A stretch of 64,000 nucleotides of DNA from assembly GCF_910592395.1 (NCBI RefSeq), contig NC_088310.1, forward strand, positions 5,091,501 through 5,155,500, read 5' to 3'. A program made the translations under genes and the position numbers. The DNA comes from Lineus longissimus (taxonomy: Eukaryota; Nemertea; Pilidiophora; Heteronemertea; Lineidae). Position 1 is the stretch's first letter; each line of letters opens with the position of its first letter. Positions 25,501 to 36,776 of the stretch are shown here, in pieces. The notes beneath the pieces were generated by a model, which saw only the letters and a program-made list of their open reading frames with translations, had not been told where the DNA came from and did no database searches.

Positions 25501-28500
25501 GTTACTGAGAGAAAGCGCCCTGGTGAAGAACGAGTGAACAAAAAATGAGAAAAAAGTATGAAAAAATGGGACAAAAGTGGACATACTGTATACACATTGC
25601 CTAACCAGTGTGAACTCACAAATTTCAGTTCGTACCGATTGCAGTGTTGACTTTGTACATTTAGACAATGAAATTTGTAAAATTTCGTTGTATCCATTTT
25701 TTTTTATACCTCACAAACACTAATACTACAGTGCATGGATTGATAATAAAAAATTTTCCAAAAAAAATCCAAAAGATTCGTCTCGTCAAGTCCATCTTGT
25801 ATTCCAAAGAGAAAAATTGTGAAGATCATAGTGTTTCTCACTTTAGTTTACTAACTCAAAGACATTTTTATTGGTGAACTTTGAAGAGATTTTTGGTGCA
25901 ATGTAACCAAGAGGAGATGAGAAGCTTCATGAGCCACGGGAAAACCTTGATCCTGGACGGGTAACAGATAAACCTAGGGCGACCATTACCAAGAACCTGC
26001 AGTCACCGAGGCAAAGAGAGTCTACGTCATCTAATCCAAGCAGTCTCAAGTCCAAGCTAAAGAGCGCAAGCATCAGTTCTTAAGTGTTGAATCGAATCAA
26101 GCCTCAAGTTTTCTCTCAGTTACACTTTAGTATAGCACTCCTCCCCAACTGAGTCAAATCTCTAACCCGATTATTTGATGGTTACATTCAAGATTCCCCA
26201 AGATCACCATATTGATGCCAAGCTACGTGCTGACATGCGATCAACATAAAGCAACGACAAGCAGGGCTCCCGGCCTCCAGCCGTTCACCTCTTGTCGCAG
26301 GCACAAATACCACAAAGGAGTGTGCAAGAACCAATTAAACACGCCCAACTGATGCTTGCTGCTCAGATAGCCACGCCACCTAGTGTCGGGGTAAAGAATC
26401 CTCTACTCACATTCCTCATCCATTATCTCAATCATTGTCTCAGCAACCTCGAAATCGAGGTCAGGGTCATTCACCAAGCCTTCATAAGTATAATCCTCCG
26501 CGTCAGGACTAAGAGTCTTGGAAAGACGTCTTGGATGCACCTCAACAGCTTGGGAGCGTTTCTGTCGAAAGTCGTCACCATCTCCGCTACCTTGGCTGCC
26601 TTTCCTCAAGGTCACCTTCATACCTGATCCACTGCCTTTAAAGTCGCAGTTGTTTGGTTTGGATTCGACCTTGTAGGACGTCTGGACAGTGATGAATTCT
26701 TCAGTCGGGGAGAGAACATCGGACGGCGTGCTGGGGGACATACTACCAGAACTGCTCTTCCCTTTTGAAGGATAACTTCTTGTTTGTCGTTTCGGTGTCT
26801 CTGGCCTCAATCGTCCAGGAGTAGTTGTCTGTTTTGCTGAAGGTCTCTGTGGTGCTAATTTCAGGGGTAACGGTTCTGATCTTCGAAGGTTCTCTACTGA
26901 TTTGGATGCCCGCATTTGGTTGCGACGCTCATTGAAGTTTAAGCGCTCCACACTATGGGATCGCAATGGTGAACTGCCCACTTTTTGTGAGTTACGACTC
27001 CGGTTATTATCACCAGGGTGAGTCTGCCGATAGCGATCAGCTGTACCCATAGATGGACGGACTGGACTTCTTGATCTTCCAGACGATTTTGGCGGCATCT
27101 TCGGGCCTACCATACCGCGATATTTTGGTTTTGGCGCCGACATTGGCGCTGTGCTTAACACATCTGAGGTTTCTCGCGTAATTGCATGGACACCTGTGTA
27201 GGGATTTTTAGCATGCAGCAAATAACATTTACAATTACCTTTTGTGTTTTCGAGTACGGTCATACGTCGGATGACGTCAGACAGCGCACTCTTAAGGCAT
27301 AGAATCTCATCCTCCTGCTGCTCAACCTTCTTCTCAAGGTTGGTGACCCGGTCCCTGAGTTCTTCATTCTCATGGGATATAAGGCCATCTGAAACGATAG
27401 AGAAAGAAAGGATTCAGTAATACGGGCGGAAAGAATCTACATGTCTGCTTGAACAACAGCCATTTAAGAGCAATGAAATTGACACTCCAAAAACATCCCC
27501 ACTTCGCATGACATTCCAAATTAGAAGCACTGCAGTTCAAAACCAATGTCGAACACCTGCATCATATACATAAACTACGACATATATAAACTTTCCCATC
27601 GAAATCTGTTCCGAAATCGACAACTACCTGCAGGTCCAGGAGGGAATGCCCTCTGAAGAGAATCTAAAGGTCCAGGCATGCTAAATGTCTCTAACTTCCA
27701 GAATCAACCTAGGATGCTGAGCAAGAATTAACCTAGGATCGATGATGAACAGAGGAGATACATGCTTCCAGAGATGTCCTGTTCCTGTCCAAATACAGTA
27801 TACATGTACATGGTCTTGACAACAGTTATTGATCCGTTCGAATCATTATTTGAGCGAACAGCTGTTGGGATGGATTCTATGGGCGGTTTATTCAGCAAAT
27901 AGGCCTAGGATGTGTAGCTGGCTTGGCACGTTCAATAATGAATAGGTCCAACGTGATTCAGTCCAGTACAATCATCATCAGATGCTGTGGGCAACTCCCT
28001 GTGATTAAAATATGGTGTGGCATGCAGGACCACAGGTTGTTTGCATGAGAGACCATCCCAAGATGAGCGTTTGTAAAAGACCTGAGTTTACATGGGTGTA
28101 TTTTACTTGTAAATTTCATTGATGTGAATAAGATCCAGACATTCACAACTTGGGACAGATGACAGCCCCAGTGGCTGAAATTTATTACCCATAATTATTA
28201 ACAACTTTTTTAACAACTGTTTTTGTTGTTTTTTAATTCCAAGGTTCTATTAACAATAATGCATAATGGCTGTATGTAAGGCACCAGGCCAATACCCAAT
28301 TATATATCACCACATGGCTGCGCCTGTTTTTGTTGCTATGTTATTATTTTTGCTTTACCGAGGAATGGTGTGCATGTAGCCGTCTTCCAAACAGCTCAAA
28401 GCAATTATGAAAACCAGGCCTATTACAAAATGTATTACACTGTTTTACAGTTTGTTTATCAAGGGTTGATACTTCTTGTCACTCGTACATACAGTAAACC

Positions 28501-30697
28501 ATGAAATTTTCACAAGTATTTTATTTTGGTGATTCTTGCACTGTCCAACACAAACCTAAAGCTTGAAAATCTCAACTGTAATGCGTAACATGATAATCAA
28601 AGGGAAACTATAGGCATGAGCTAGGTAGGTCAGATTAAGTTACAAGAAGTTGCCAATAGGGGTCTCTTCAATCTCACAGCAAATCATACATCAAAACGAC
28701 ATAAAATTTCAGGCTGATGAATGTAAGAGGCTTACAGTACCAGTATTTTATATGAATTCACATAAATTGAGCTTTGCGGAGAATATGTATAGAATTGCAA
28801 GGAAACGCCACAGCAATCAATATGATTTCACATTGGTCAAAGCACCTGTTCATATTGAATGAAATATTACACTTCTTGAACAAAGTGACATGAACTTGCA
28901 ACCCTGGATCCAGGTAGACCTATCACTAAAATAAGGCCCAGGTCTGAACGTATTGAGTTGAGAGTTGAGAGCAAAATCGTCATGGGAACGCAACTTATTA
29001 TTTTCTCCAGAGAGAGAGAGAATATCTTCCCATCATATGAATTGCAAAATGGCTAAAAAATATCGATGTACTTTCCTACACAGTAGAGTAATATTGGTCC
29101 ATTTTCATCTACGCATGTCACCCAGGAATAAAATCCTACTACATAAACGTCGATTTCGGTAATTAGTTGATGCAAATTGGTAGGAAAATGCCCACAGGAG
29201 GATTGTTTGAGATACCCTCGACATGCTGATAGCTCATTTTGGATAGTAATACTGTGTACAGGTTGTACGCGAATGAATGCAACAACTATTATAATCTCAC
29301 TGTTGAAGACATTTCAGGTGATAAAGAGTGGAATTGTCTTGACCTTTTTGCCGTTCACTCATGAAGCGCCAAGCTATGTCCCAAATCAATCATCACTAAT
29401 TACAGTAGAACCTCTCTATTAAGGACACCCAAGGGACTGACAAGTGCTGTCCTTTTAATAATAGAGGTGTTCAGATTAGAGAGGACAAACTGAACAGAAA
29501 CTACCACTGTACCAGTTTGGGACCAAAACTGGGGTCCTTAATAGAGAGGTGTGTGCTTAGGGAGGTTCCACTGTAGTATCACAAATATCATGAGTAGTCT
29601 TGCGTTGTCAAAGACTTGGATCAAATGCTATTAAGCAACGTATGTGTTTAGGCGATCCGCATAGGATTTGGCCAATTGATTGACTCAAAATAACCTGCCC
29701 CAACTGGCTTGGAGTTCGCCTGCTCTCTGAGCTTATCGGGAACGAGGTTACTGACTGTAGAGCAATAGCAATGATTATGATTGTACAGGGCAATAATGAC
29801 ACAAGTGTGCACATCAGCCACAAATATTGAAAGAATGTGTAGAACCAATGAATTATAGATAATGACCATCTACTTGATGATGGGCTGGTTCATCCACCAG
29901 TCAGCTATGCACTCACAATATCAACTTGTCTACTTAGTTGCATGTACAGTCATGACAGTAGAAAGGAACCACGCAATGATGGACTGTCAAACAATGCTGT
30001 CTGACGTTCCCAAATCTAAATGACTGGGTCAGAATTGGTCCAACTCAAAACAGCATGATTTTTTCATCTGAGGTCAAAACTAACTAATGATTTACAGCAT
30101 ACATGCAGGATTTATGGGGATGAAAAATAAATATATTTCCGAATACCATAAATCGTCACTTCTCTGCCCCTAGCATCAAATGCAGGCAATATAACAACCC
30201 ATGTCAGCTAATGGGATAAACCAGTTCATCCGCAGATGAAACCAAATTTATTAGCTATTAGCTGCAGAATTTGTTAACAGGCAGACGCATATATGACCCA
30301 CATTGTTTCCCACGAGAGGATATCAGTGCTTCAAATATATTTCCTCTTAGTCTTAACTGCGATGAAAGGATGTTGATAACTTTAAAATCTAGACACTTTG
30401 ATAAAATGAACTCAACTTTGGCTTTCAAGAACTAAAAGTCCTGGCCCTTTACGACTAACAATCAAACTTGCCTGAAACAAAAAGATGCCAGAATCCGTTA
30501 TGTCACGATCATCACCTACCTTTCTGCTGACTCGGTGGCGGTGGTGTTGCTCCATTGGCGTTAGTTTCGTCAGTTCCGTTGTCCTCGTGAAAACTAACCG
30601 ACTTACTCACTTTCCCTTCCGCTTCGAGACCATTCATTTCTAGCTCATCTAGCTCTGGCTCTGGAGATTCCAAATGAGGGTTTGATCCATGCTCCAT
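9385..30697 (-). CDS. EML: EML (echinoderm microtubule-associated protein-like), core gene
   Basis: EML proteins bind microtubules through an N-terminal trimeric coiled coil and a C-terminal tandem beta-propeller. Exons in transcript order: 30697-30520, 27388-26411, 23433-23196, 20290-20265, 18634-18505, 18356-18207, 17741-17669, optional 16313-16245, 13564-13463, 13236-13132, 12900-12766, 12581-12482, 12257-12100, 11876-11751, 11560-11429, 11175-11019, 10819-10634, 10272-10177, 9792-9662, 9510-9385. All phases agree, giving 1131 aa with the cassette and 1108 aa without. Order: acidic N terminus, coiled coil (about 60-105), long Ser/Arg/Pro-rich basic linker (to about 470), HELP region (LKLEWVYGYRGRDCRSN), then WD repeats ending GGKDTALMQWEII. 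The linker is longer than I recall for vertebrate EML1/2/4. Propeller motifs such as CCQP and NDDVKC look EML1/2-like. The start is the ATG of MEHGSNPH, with an in-frame TGA just upstream. Confidence 0.92.
13565..16244 (-). other. EML intron; holds a small RTE-like relic and a C-run
   Basis: Apart from the relic at 14038-14141 and a run of C at about 14199-14208, this intron shows no coding exon or clear element. Confidence 0.6.
14038..14141 (+). mobile_element. Extreme 3' end of an RTE-like non-LTR retrotransposon
   Basis: The plus strand translates to DNQAKDRVRWRKLVAA followed by a stop, the typical last residues of RTE-type polyproteins, and then a tgatgatgatgag tail. It is a short, heavily 5'-truncated insertion of the same general class as the one at 4803-5450, in the opposite orientation. 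Confidence 0.6.
16245..16313 (-). CDS. EML: EML optional 69-nt cassette exon
   Basis: The segment is bounded by TTTGTGTTAG| and CTG|GTGAGT and has exactly 23 codons, MSAHRTSPSSRRKPTQPD then PSLYL. It lies in the 4.1-kb intron between ITIATGQVAGHDKAYGK and PHVRVWNS, a phase-0 position, so it can be included or skipped without changing frame. It inserts a basic Ser/Pro-rich loop into the first propeller, where family members vary in length. Confidence 0.6.
16245..18634 (-). CDS. EML: EML exons encoding HELP region and start of first propeller, with cassette
   Basis: Exons 18634-18505 (DGYLKLFMRGRPVTLHAP), 18356-18207 (YGYRGRDCRSNVHFLPTG, IVYFIASVVVLYN) and 17741-17669 (LAVHPDKITIATGQVAG) give the conserved HELP/TAPE segment that packs the tandem propellers. 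The donor after 18505 is the non-consensus GTATCC, but phase and homology fix it. A preceding 26-nt micro-exon (20290-20265, NKEPGFMK) joins the linker to this block. Confidence 0.88.
20291..23195 (-). other. EML intron; contains a short minisatellite-like block
   Basis: Three imperfect copies of a unit containing ggnacctgcagt lie at about 20909-21004 with spacing of roughly 30-40 bp. Nothing else is recognised. Confidence 0.5.
24851..24891. repeat. Perfect 16-bp inverted repeat with 9-nt loop
   Basis: agaccactatctgctg (24851-24866) is followed by its exact reverse complement (24876-24891) across gtaggggca. It could be a foldback footprint or a structured RNA. No flanking duplication is evident. 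Confidence 0.7.
25022..25112. ncRNA. Pre-miRNA-like hairpin (candidate)
   Basis: ctaagaggtcaatgatcagg at 25033 pairs with cctgatca-like sequence to 25098: a 22-bp stem with one mismatch and one G:U pair around a 22-nt loop. It is extended after an internal bulge by aatactc / gagtatt at the base. Size and shape suit a microRNA precursor. A decayed palindromic transposon is an equally good explanation. Confidence 0.3.
26411..27388 (-). CDS. EML: EML exon(s): trimerising coiled coil plus basic linker
   Basis: The exon starts after TTTCAG and encodes DRVTNLEKKVEQQEDEI and LCLKSALSDVIRRMTVLE, matching the short N-terminal trimerisation coil of EML1-4. It then carries a ~260-residue linker full of SP, RS and TP motifs (SGRSRSPVRPS, KGKSSSGSMSPSTPS). 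It ends in an acidic stretch, DPDLDFEVAETMIEIMDEE, and the donor GAAT|GTGAGT. A GT-AG segment of 45 nt (27194-27238) sits between coil and linker. Removing it keeps the frame, so it may be retained coding sequence or a very small intron. Confidence 0.85.
27194..27238 (-). other. 45-nt in-frame GT..AG segment (possible exitron or mini-intron)
   Basis: On the minus strand it begins gtaattgt and ends ctacacag. It is 45 nt, contains no stop and encodes 15 residues (NCKCYLLHAKNPYTG). Splicing would join ENTK-G-VHAITRE. The coil exon of EML relatives ends at about this point, which argues that the site is an old intron position; the tiny size argues against efficient splicing. Confidence 0.45.
27389..30519 (-). 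other. EML intron; holds a Tc1/mariner-type MITE
   Basis: No exon is recognised. The only clear element is the MITE at 29403-29573. A short (ga)n run occurs near 29010. Confidence 0.55.
29401..29575. mobile_element. Short MITE with TA target duplication (Tc1/mariner type)
   Basis: The element, 29403-29573 (171 bp), begins cagtagaacctctctatta and ends with the near reverse complement ggaggttccactg. An inner pair (attaaggac / gtccttaat) extends the inverted repeats. It is flanked by TA on both sides. CAGT termini and TA duplication are typical of Tc1/mariner-derived MITEs. It has no coding capacity. Confidence 0.75.
30520..30697 (-). CDS. EML: EML alternative first exon 3 (proximal)
   Basis: ATG to AAAG|GTAGGT, phase 1, 59 codons rich in Glu, Asn and Pro (MEHGSNPHLESPEPELDE to ATPPPPSQQK). 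An in-frame TGA lies 11 codons upstream of the ATG. It contains a Ser/Lys patch KVSKSVSFHED that could be phosphorylated. It is the nearest of three candidate first exons to the coiled-coil exon. Confidence 0.75.
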
Positions 30698-33600
30698 CTT
30701 ACACCTTGCACCAGTGTTCAAATATCAAAATAACGAGGATGTTTCCTTTCAAATTCAACCCGTTTCACTTCAAATTGAGTAGGTTTCACTTCAAATCTGC
30801 AGGAAATGCATAAGCAATGTATCTTGACTCAAAGAGCTCATGATATTGAAACTATACACTGCAGTCTGTTTTAGTTCAAGGCCGATTTGCAAACAAACCA
30901 CAGGAAGGGGAAGACTAGAGTTTGTAGGTACTCTATGGCATTAGCCAGCAACATTCTCACCAAGTTTATTGGCAAAAAACATTGGAATACCTGAGAAACT
31001 GCGTCTTGAACTTCCTTCTTCACTTGTGCTCACGTTTGCAGGCCTGATTTGACTGACTTGCATTGTATACTACAGCAAACAGAGACTCCCACAAATTTGA
31101 AGCGAAATAAACTCCAGGCAAGAATAGTTTGACTGCAAATGCCAATATCGAGTGAAACAAATTGGATGAGCCTGTAAAGTGGTCCTTCAATTACTTCAAC
31201 AGTAAAGATGAATGCTGTCATCTGTTTTGGGAAGCCCATTTAGTTGCCCATTTAGTCTAGCTTGAATAGCTAGAAGTGGCCGGTAGTAAACCACATGCAG
31301 AAAACTTGCATTCTGAATCCTGTGACCTTGAATGTAGGTCAAGGTCAAAATAATTCCAGGACAGAGGCAGAGAGGGATTGGATAGATGGGCAGGGGTAGA
31401 GTAGTGTGAACATTTAGCCTGCAGTAAATCAAAAGATGTAAGCTTATATGAAATCGGGGAAGATGAAAATACCGGTGGCAATTTACGAGCACTATATCCA
31501 CAGTTCTCCCAGCAAATCTAAAACTCAGCTATATGTATGAGAGTAGTCTCAATATATAACTTTCTAAAGTCCAGGGATTATGTAACAGAACAGGCCAGAC
31601 AATAGCTAGTTTAAACACTATTAACTGACGTATTGTTGGTCAAAGTAAATACAGACTGATTACATTAAGTTCTTGTCTCAATACAATCGCCACAATCCAT
31701 ATTCAATACCTGCCCCAAAAATAAGGAAAGGCATAAGATTTTGTTTATTCTTCATATCAAGGAAATCATTCACCGTAAAAGGACTTCTGTTTCATAACCT
31801 GGCGACCTGCTAAATAGCCGATCCAAACTTAGGAGCAGGTCCATCCACATGCTCCTCCCCTTGCATTATTAAAGAAGGACCTGCGTAAAATCAGTTGGTC
31901 ACATGCCCTTTGTGTAGCTGTTACCATTTTATAAGGGGGAGGGATAGGAGGGAGCAAGGTATAGGGCACCTATCCTCCATCCCCCCTCCCCCCCCCCCCA
32001 CTGTAATGAACATCACCTACAAAGACGTTATTTGAAGGCCTACAGTTGAACTGAAAGTTGAAGGTAATGTCGCAAAGGCAACCTCTTCAATACAAGGTCC
32101 ACCGTTGCAAGAATACTAAAGATGGGAAATATGGCTTTCGATATGTCCAAAAACGAATGACAGCATCCAACTGAACCTGAAAAGTATCGGAAAACAACAT
32201 GAAATGCAGGCAAAAATAGGCTACCAGTATTTGAATGACGGCACTAAGACAGCGCTCAGCTATTCATGCCCCTACTATGAATAGCGGAGTGCCCACTTGG
32301 TGATGCCTCCCAAAGAATGCAACAGGAATTAATAAATGGAAAAGGACCACTCGATAACAAATGTTTCAGTCGAAAGTTGTACCGAAATCATCCAAAAGTT
32401 ATTGAACACTGGTGAAGTGCTGATAGCGATAGACCACGGATCGTGAACAGTATGAACGTCTCCTGTACTGTAGCGTATAGTACTCAAGAACTGCAGTCCG
32501 TGTGTATAGTGGCTACTGCAGAATGAATGGAACTTCAGCCACACACATGTGCATCCGACCTGTTCTATATAGCCTATTTATAGACCCGGCCAGATTTTCA
32601 ACAAATTTCAACAATTGGCTAATTTCTATAGGCTGCTCTACTGAACTCAGCGGAGAGCTCGATTATACATAATTACATAACTCGGCTGTAATAAGGTTAA
32701 AGTTTTTATGGACTGATGAAAATTTATGATCCATGATGCAACAGTGTTATATAACTATAAGGAAACTTATCGATATTTGTAAACAAATGTAATCAAGGTA
32801 TATTTTGTCAATATCAAATTAATTGCAATTATTTAATATAGGCCTACAAGTTGACTCGATGAAGGTAAATTTAAAAGCAAAGCTAAAGACATGGCTGCTG
32901 TAGGAAGACTTCTAAATTTTCAATTGGATGTAATGATAAAATCATCTCGACAGTTGAAATACGCGAACTGTTTGGATGTGCTGCCCTCTTGGAGATTTCT
33001 GAAAAACCATGGTCTGCTAGCTTGGTGAACTGCTGTCAGAACTCGCTTCATGCATGACCAAAAAGTTCATTCACATCAAGGCATTCACATAAGATTAAAG
33101 GATGGTCTCCTCTGGCTCTACGTGTATGATGTAGATGAAAACCTTGTAGTTGTATGTCAAGATGTTTATCAACCATTCACCTGCCAGACTGCAGAACATT
33201 AGTCGATGCCAGAGGTGATATAGGCAGTATGTACTATCATGACTCATCAGTTTAAACAAGAAGCGGAAGAAGCTTTCCTGTTCCAATCAATCTTTCAGAA
33301 AAGAAAAAAACCCCAGGAAATTGCAGAACTAGAAGTGAGCTCAGGGCAGCCTACAAATGTACAACAAGGCGATGCCAGGCATAATATTTTGGACATTGAG
33401 GATGCTCTGTAGCTAGACCATCTGCATGTGGATGGATGTTCCTTCATCTCAATCACTGTTCCCAGGTCTGGGTTTTTGCAAAAATTGCTTGCAGCATCTT
33501 GACTTGAACTTGAAGTTGGTCTCCCGAGCAAGAGCCTACTATATTATCACCGAGTTGCTCCGCAGCTCACCAGGACCCCAACATGCATACAAAAATCAAC

Positions 33601-34966
33601 TGACCAGACCACCTGAATTCTGAGTCAGAGGCATTGAACAATTCATGTATGGTGTGCTCTGGACAATATGAACTAGCGAACAGATCATGTACAAATTATC
33701 AATTCTATGATAAAACCCAGAATATCTGCTTGGTGATTGGCCTTAAATCTCCAATAATTCTTCATATCAGACAGTGTTACCTGGGAGATGAGATACAACC
33801 ACTCACCAGAGAATGATTCACACAGCTGCTCAAGTCAGAATGATCAGATACAGATGCAGATTATGTATGGCTATTTGACCCCTTCACAATGTCTCCCAGG
33901 CTCTTGCGAGGATAGACCACATTGTTTTAAATATGACTGGCCTGGGATCGGAGTCACAGTCTTTTTTCATCAATACTGATTCACAACGGTATAGCCACCT
34001 TTTCATAGTAGTTCAAACTAACCTAAACATCATCGATTCCTTTCCAAGGTATCATGGTGGCTTGGCCAATTTCCAATATTTCACCAGCTGCCATAAGTCA
34101 CGAAATAAACTATCTTTTTCAAAGCAGTCTACCTATGGCCAATAGACTGTCGGGTGTTTATGTAATGTAGCATCCACACAGGTGGAGTAAGAATGAGCCA
34201 GTTTATATTTTCTAATTTAGTGGTCTGAATCACCGACCGAATACAACTTGTTCAGATTCTTCAGCATCACTGACATGACTGACTGATATACCTGCACAAG
34301 AACCTGAACTTTCAAATGCATACATTGAAGTATTTTGAAATTTAAATCCTACCATCAAACTGAGTCATCTCAGTGCTTTCTGTACGTTTAAAAAAATACT
34401 ATCAATGAAAGTGAAACTCGATTCTATCCATCATCGGCGATATCTCCACTGTATTGTTGCCAGAGGCGATACTTATGAATCACAGATTTGATTCAATATG
34501 GAGACCACACATCTCATTACTCATTGCAGAACGATTGACGGATTGGGTGATCAGGAATTGAACGACTGAGAGAAGATGCTAAACTATCATGACTATGGCA
34601 TCCTTAACCATTTAACCACTGCTGTTATGTCACAGCAGGCTGATGCCGATCAAAATAAAATGAATGGAAAAGCCAAACCAAGTTACTCTGGCAGCATTCC
34701 AATGCGAGGTTCCATGAGACAAAATGTCAGAGACTGTTCATGTAACTGACAAATTTGTGGGAGGCATTTATGGAACAAAAGTTCTCTGAGATTGAGAATG
34801 CCACTGGTCACATCTATTCAAAATTTCATGCACCGAGGACGATCTCAATAAGGGATGTAATTTGTCAGCCTCAGCGGTGTCTTAAGAGTCCTGAGGTTGA
34901 TGGGGGAGGGGGGGGAGGGGGGGGTGGTTGACATGTTGTCTGCACAAGAGGACTCTTTCTTCTTAC
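30698..34966 (-). other. Between EML first exons 3 and 2: promoter/intron sequence
   Basis: No exon is recognised. It must include the promoter of first exon 3. A pyrimidine tract with a long C run lies at about 31975-32000, and a TGACCT..AGGTCAAGGTCA cluster at 31323-31347. Confidence 0.5.
34895..34930 (+). repeat. G-rich tract just inside the intron after EML first exon 2
   Basis: gggggaggggggggaggggggggtgg lies about 40 bp 3' of the first-exon-2 donor on the transcript strand (C-rich in the RNA). It is low-complexity. Confidence 0.7.
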
Positions 34967-35066
34967 CTGTAACAGGATCAGGTCCATCATCGTGTTTTCC
35001 CGAAGAACAGAAGAACATGTCCTTGACAGGACGGAGGAATCGTGCACTGAGACTATATTGGCTCAT
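34967..35066 (-). CDS. EML: EML alternative first exon 2 (middle)
   Basis: ATG followed by MSQYSLSARFLRPVKDMF and ending KHDDGPDPVT with GTTACAG|GTAAGA, a consensus donor in phase 1. An in-frame TGA lies five codons upstream of the ATG, so this is a first exon rather than an internal one. Joining to the coiled-coil exon would read DPVT-DGLISHENEEL. It encodes 33 residues. Confidence 0.6.
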
Positions 35067-36395
35067 GTGAGCCACAGATCACTGCAGATCAGCGGAAATA
35101 TTCCCTTGGAAGACATATGCTAAAACTGAACACTATTAGTAATTATTCCCCAAAATCAACCACATTCCTCTAAACACAGATCCGATGTTTTGTGCAGTAT
35201 CCACAGATGCTAATATTGCTATCAAGCCACATAACACAAGCTCTTAACATCAGACGCTATCAGAATATTCCAATGACTCTGTTAGCATGGACAGGCGGCA
35301 AGCTCCGTGGCTAGCCACTGTATGCTCAAGCTAATGCTAGTGGTGGCATGTACTCGCAAGATTGTGTACAGCAACTGCAGCTTATGCTATCTAATGTAGC
35401 ATTATTGACGATCTGTTCAGACCTGTGGAGCGATTATTCGTAATGACTTGAGATGAGATAATCCTAGAAGGAGTCAAATCCCACAGGTCTTCATCATCAA
35501 TTCAGTACATGCCAATTGATTATTAACCCCTGGTGAAACTGATAGTATAATGAAGAAACAGGCCAAACCTGATACAGCAGCATGTTCATGCTTTGAGTGC
35601 ATGGTGAGTCTTTTTGGCCAGCAATTTTTTCTTGTCACAATAACAAGATATTCTTCCAAAACCCCAAATTAGATAATGACAGTTGTATAGCCTAAGAGGT
35701 ACGTGGGGGGGGGGCTCATTCATTTTCTCGGATCACAAGGACCAAGGGTCCAGGACCAAGAGCAAACACATTCATTACATAATAGATAAAGGAGTAAGGC
35801 GGAAAGAAGAACCCAGATGAAATGAACATAAACCCTGACAATTGTTCCTCTGGGTACAGTAGCAGCGGTTGCCATGGGAACCACTGTGTGTATGTTTCAA
35901 GGCTAGCATCTCAAGTTGAGGTTGGGGAGAAGAAAGAAAACAAACCTAGTTTGACATAAGGATGGTCTGGATCAAATTATGTTCTACAAGTGCATGTTTG
36001 ATACATACATGTATCAGTATCACACTAACAATTCATCAATTTTCAAAATTCATGAACATTTCAACAGATGTCAACCTATATTTTTCCATAATCTAATTTT
36101 TATCAACCTACCAGAAGGAGGTGAACCACCTCTCACAGTCGAGTCATGTGCACATATATGATAGATGTACTTGAACATCAATATTTATCAATACTAAACT
36201 TTAAAGGTGTTTATTTAATCATGCCCGCCCCAAAAAGAATGGTTAAAACTTGAATATAGGTTTGATGCCATGTCACTTCCAGTCATATTGGTTCCAGGGA
36301 TCCAGAAGAGGAGGCATATGTATAGCAAGTATAGAAAATAAGTCCTTGAGACAGCCAGCCAAACATCATTTATTGTCAAGTGTATTGCCAAAGCT

Positions 36396-36776
36396 TTAAA
36401 TTCCTTCTGCATGGGGCATGAAACCCATGTGGAGCACAAACTCTTCAAAGAGACCTGTCTGGGACAAGGAAAACGTCTGAATAATGATGGCATGGAGAAG
36501 AAATGAATCTCTGTCTGAGTGAAAGACACCATATTTTCTAGCAAAGGCAAAGGAGAAGACTTCCTGCGCTGTCTTGTCTTTCGGGTACAATTGTGCCCAG
36601 TCTTCTGTGTTCAACCCTGGATAGATCCAAAAAGTTTGGGAAAGTGGTGCCAAATATGCCTTTTCATTTTTTTTAGCAATTGGGCTTAGATGAGAAGTTG
36701 TTTGCATCTGAAAAGTACCCTGAAAAATGATTGCCAGCCTCTGAGTTTGATGCACCTCATGCATGTCATGCACCAC
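36396..36776 (-). CDS. Unidentified reading frame, possible terminal exon or decayed gene
   Basis: The minus-strand frame encodes about 120 residues of ordinary composition: LAPLSQTFWIYPGLNTED, WAQLYPKDKTAQEVFSFA and FARKYGVFHSDRDSFLLH, ending FVLHMGFMPHAEGI. The first ATG is at MHEVHQTQ. A minus-strand AATAAA lies 180 bp downstream at about 36211-36216, as for a last exon. Upstream in the same frame, similar-looking sequence (KKLQQCWNLQRWT) is cut off by a stop, suggesting either an intron or a pseudogene. I do not recognise the family. It lies in EML intronic DNA on the same strand. Confidence 0.35.
   Translation of the reverse strand: MVHDMHEVHQTQRLAIIFQGTFQMQTTSHLSPIAKKNEKAYLAPLSQTFWIYPGLNTEDWAQLYPKDKTAQEVFSFAFARKYGVFHSDRDSFLLHAIIIQTFSLSQTGLFEEFVLHMGFMPHAEGI

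Larger units (their letters stand above)
23434..26410 (-). other. EML intron; holds two hairpin-forming sequences
   Basis: No coding exon is seen. Two inverted repeats stand out, at 24851-24891 and 25022-25112, described separately. Confidence 0.55.

Noticed and set aside
26292-26627. 111-codon plus-strand frame
   Set aside because: Antisense to the EML linker exon; composition reflects the complement of Ser/Arg-rich codons.
33295-33531. 78-codon minus-strand Ser/Cys-rich frame
   Set aside because: No start context, no splice-bounded exon and no recognisable family; probably chance.
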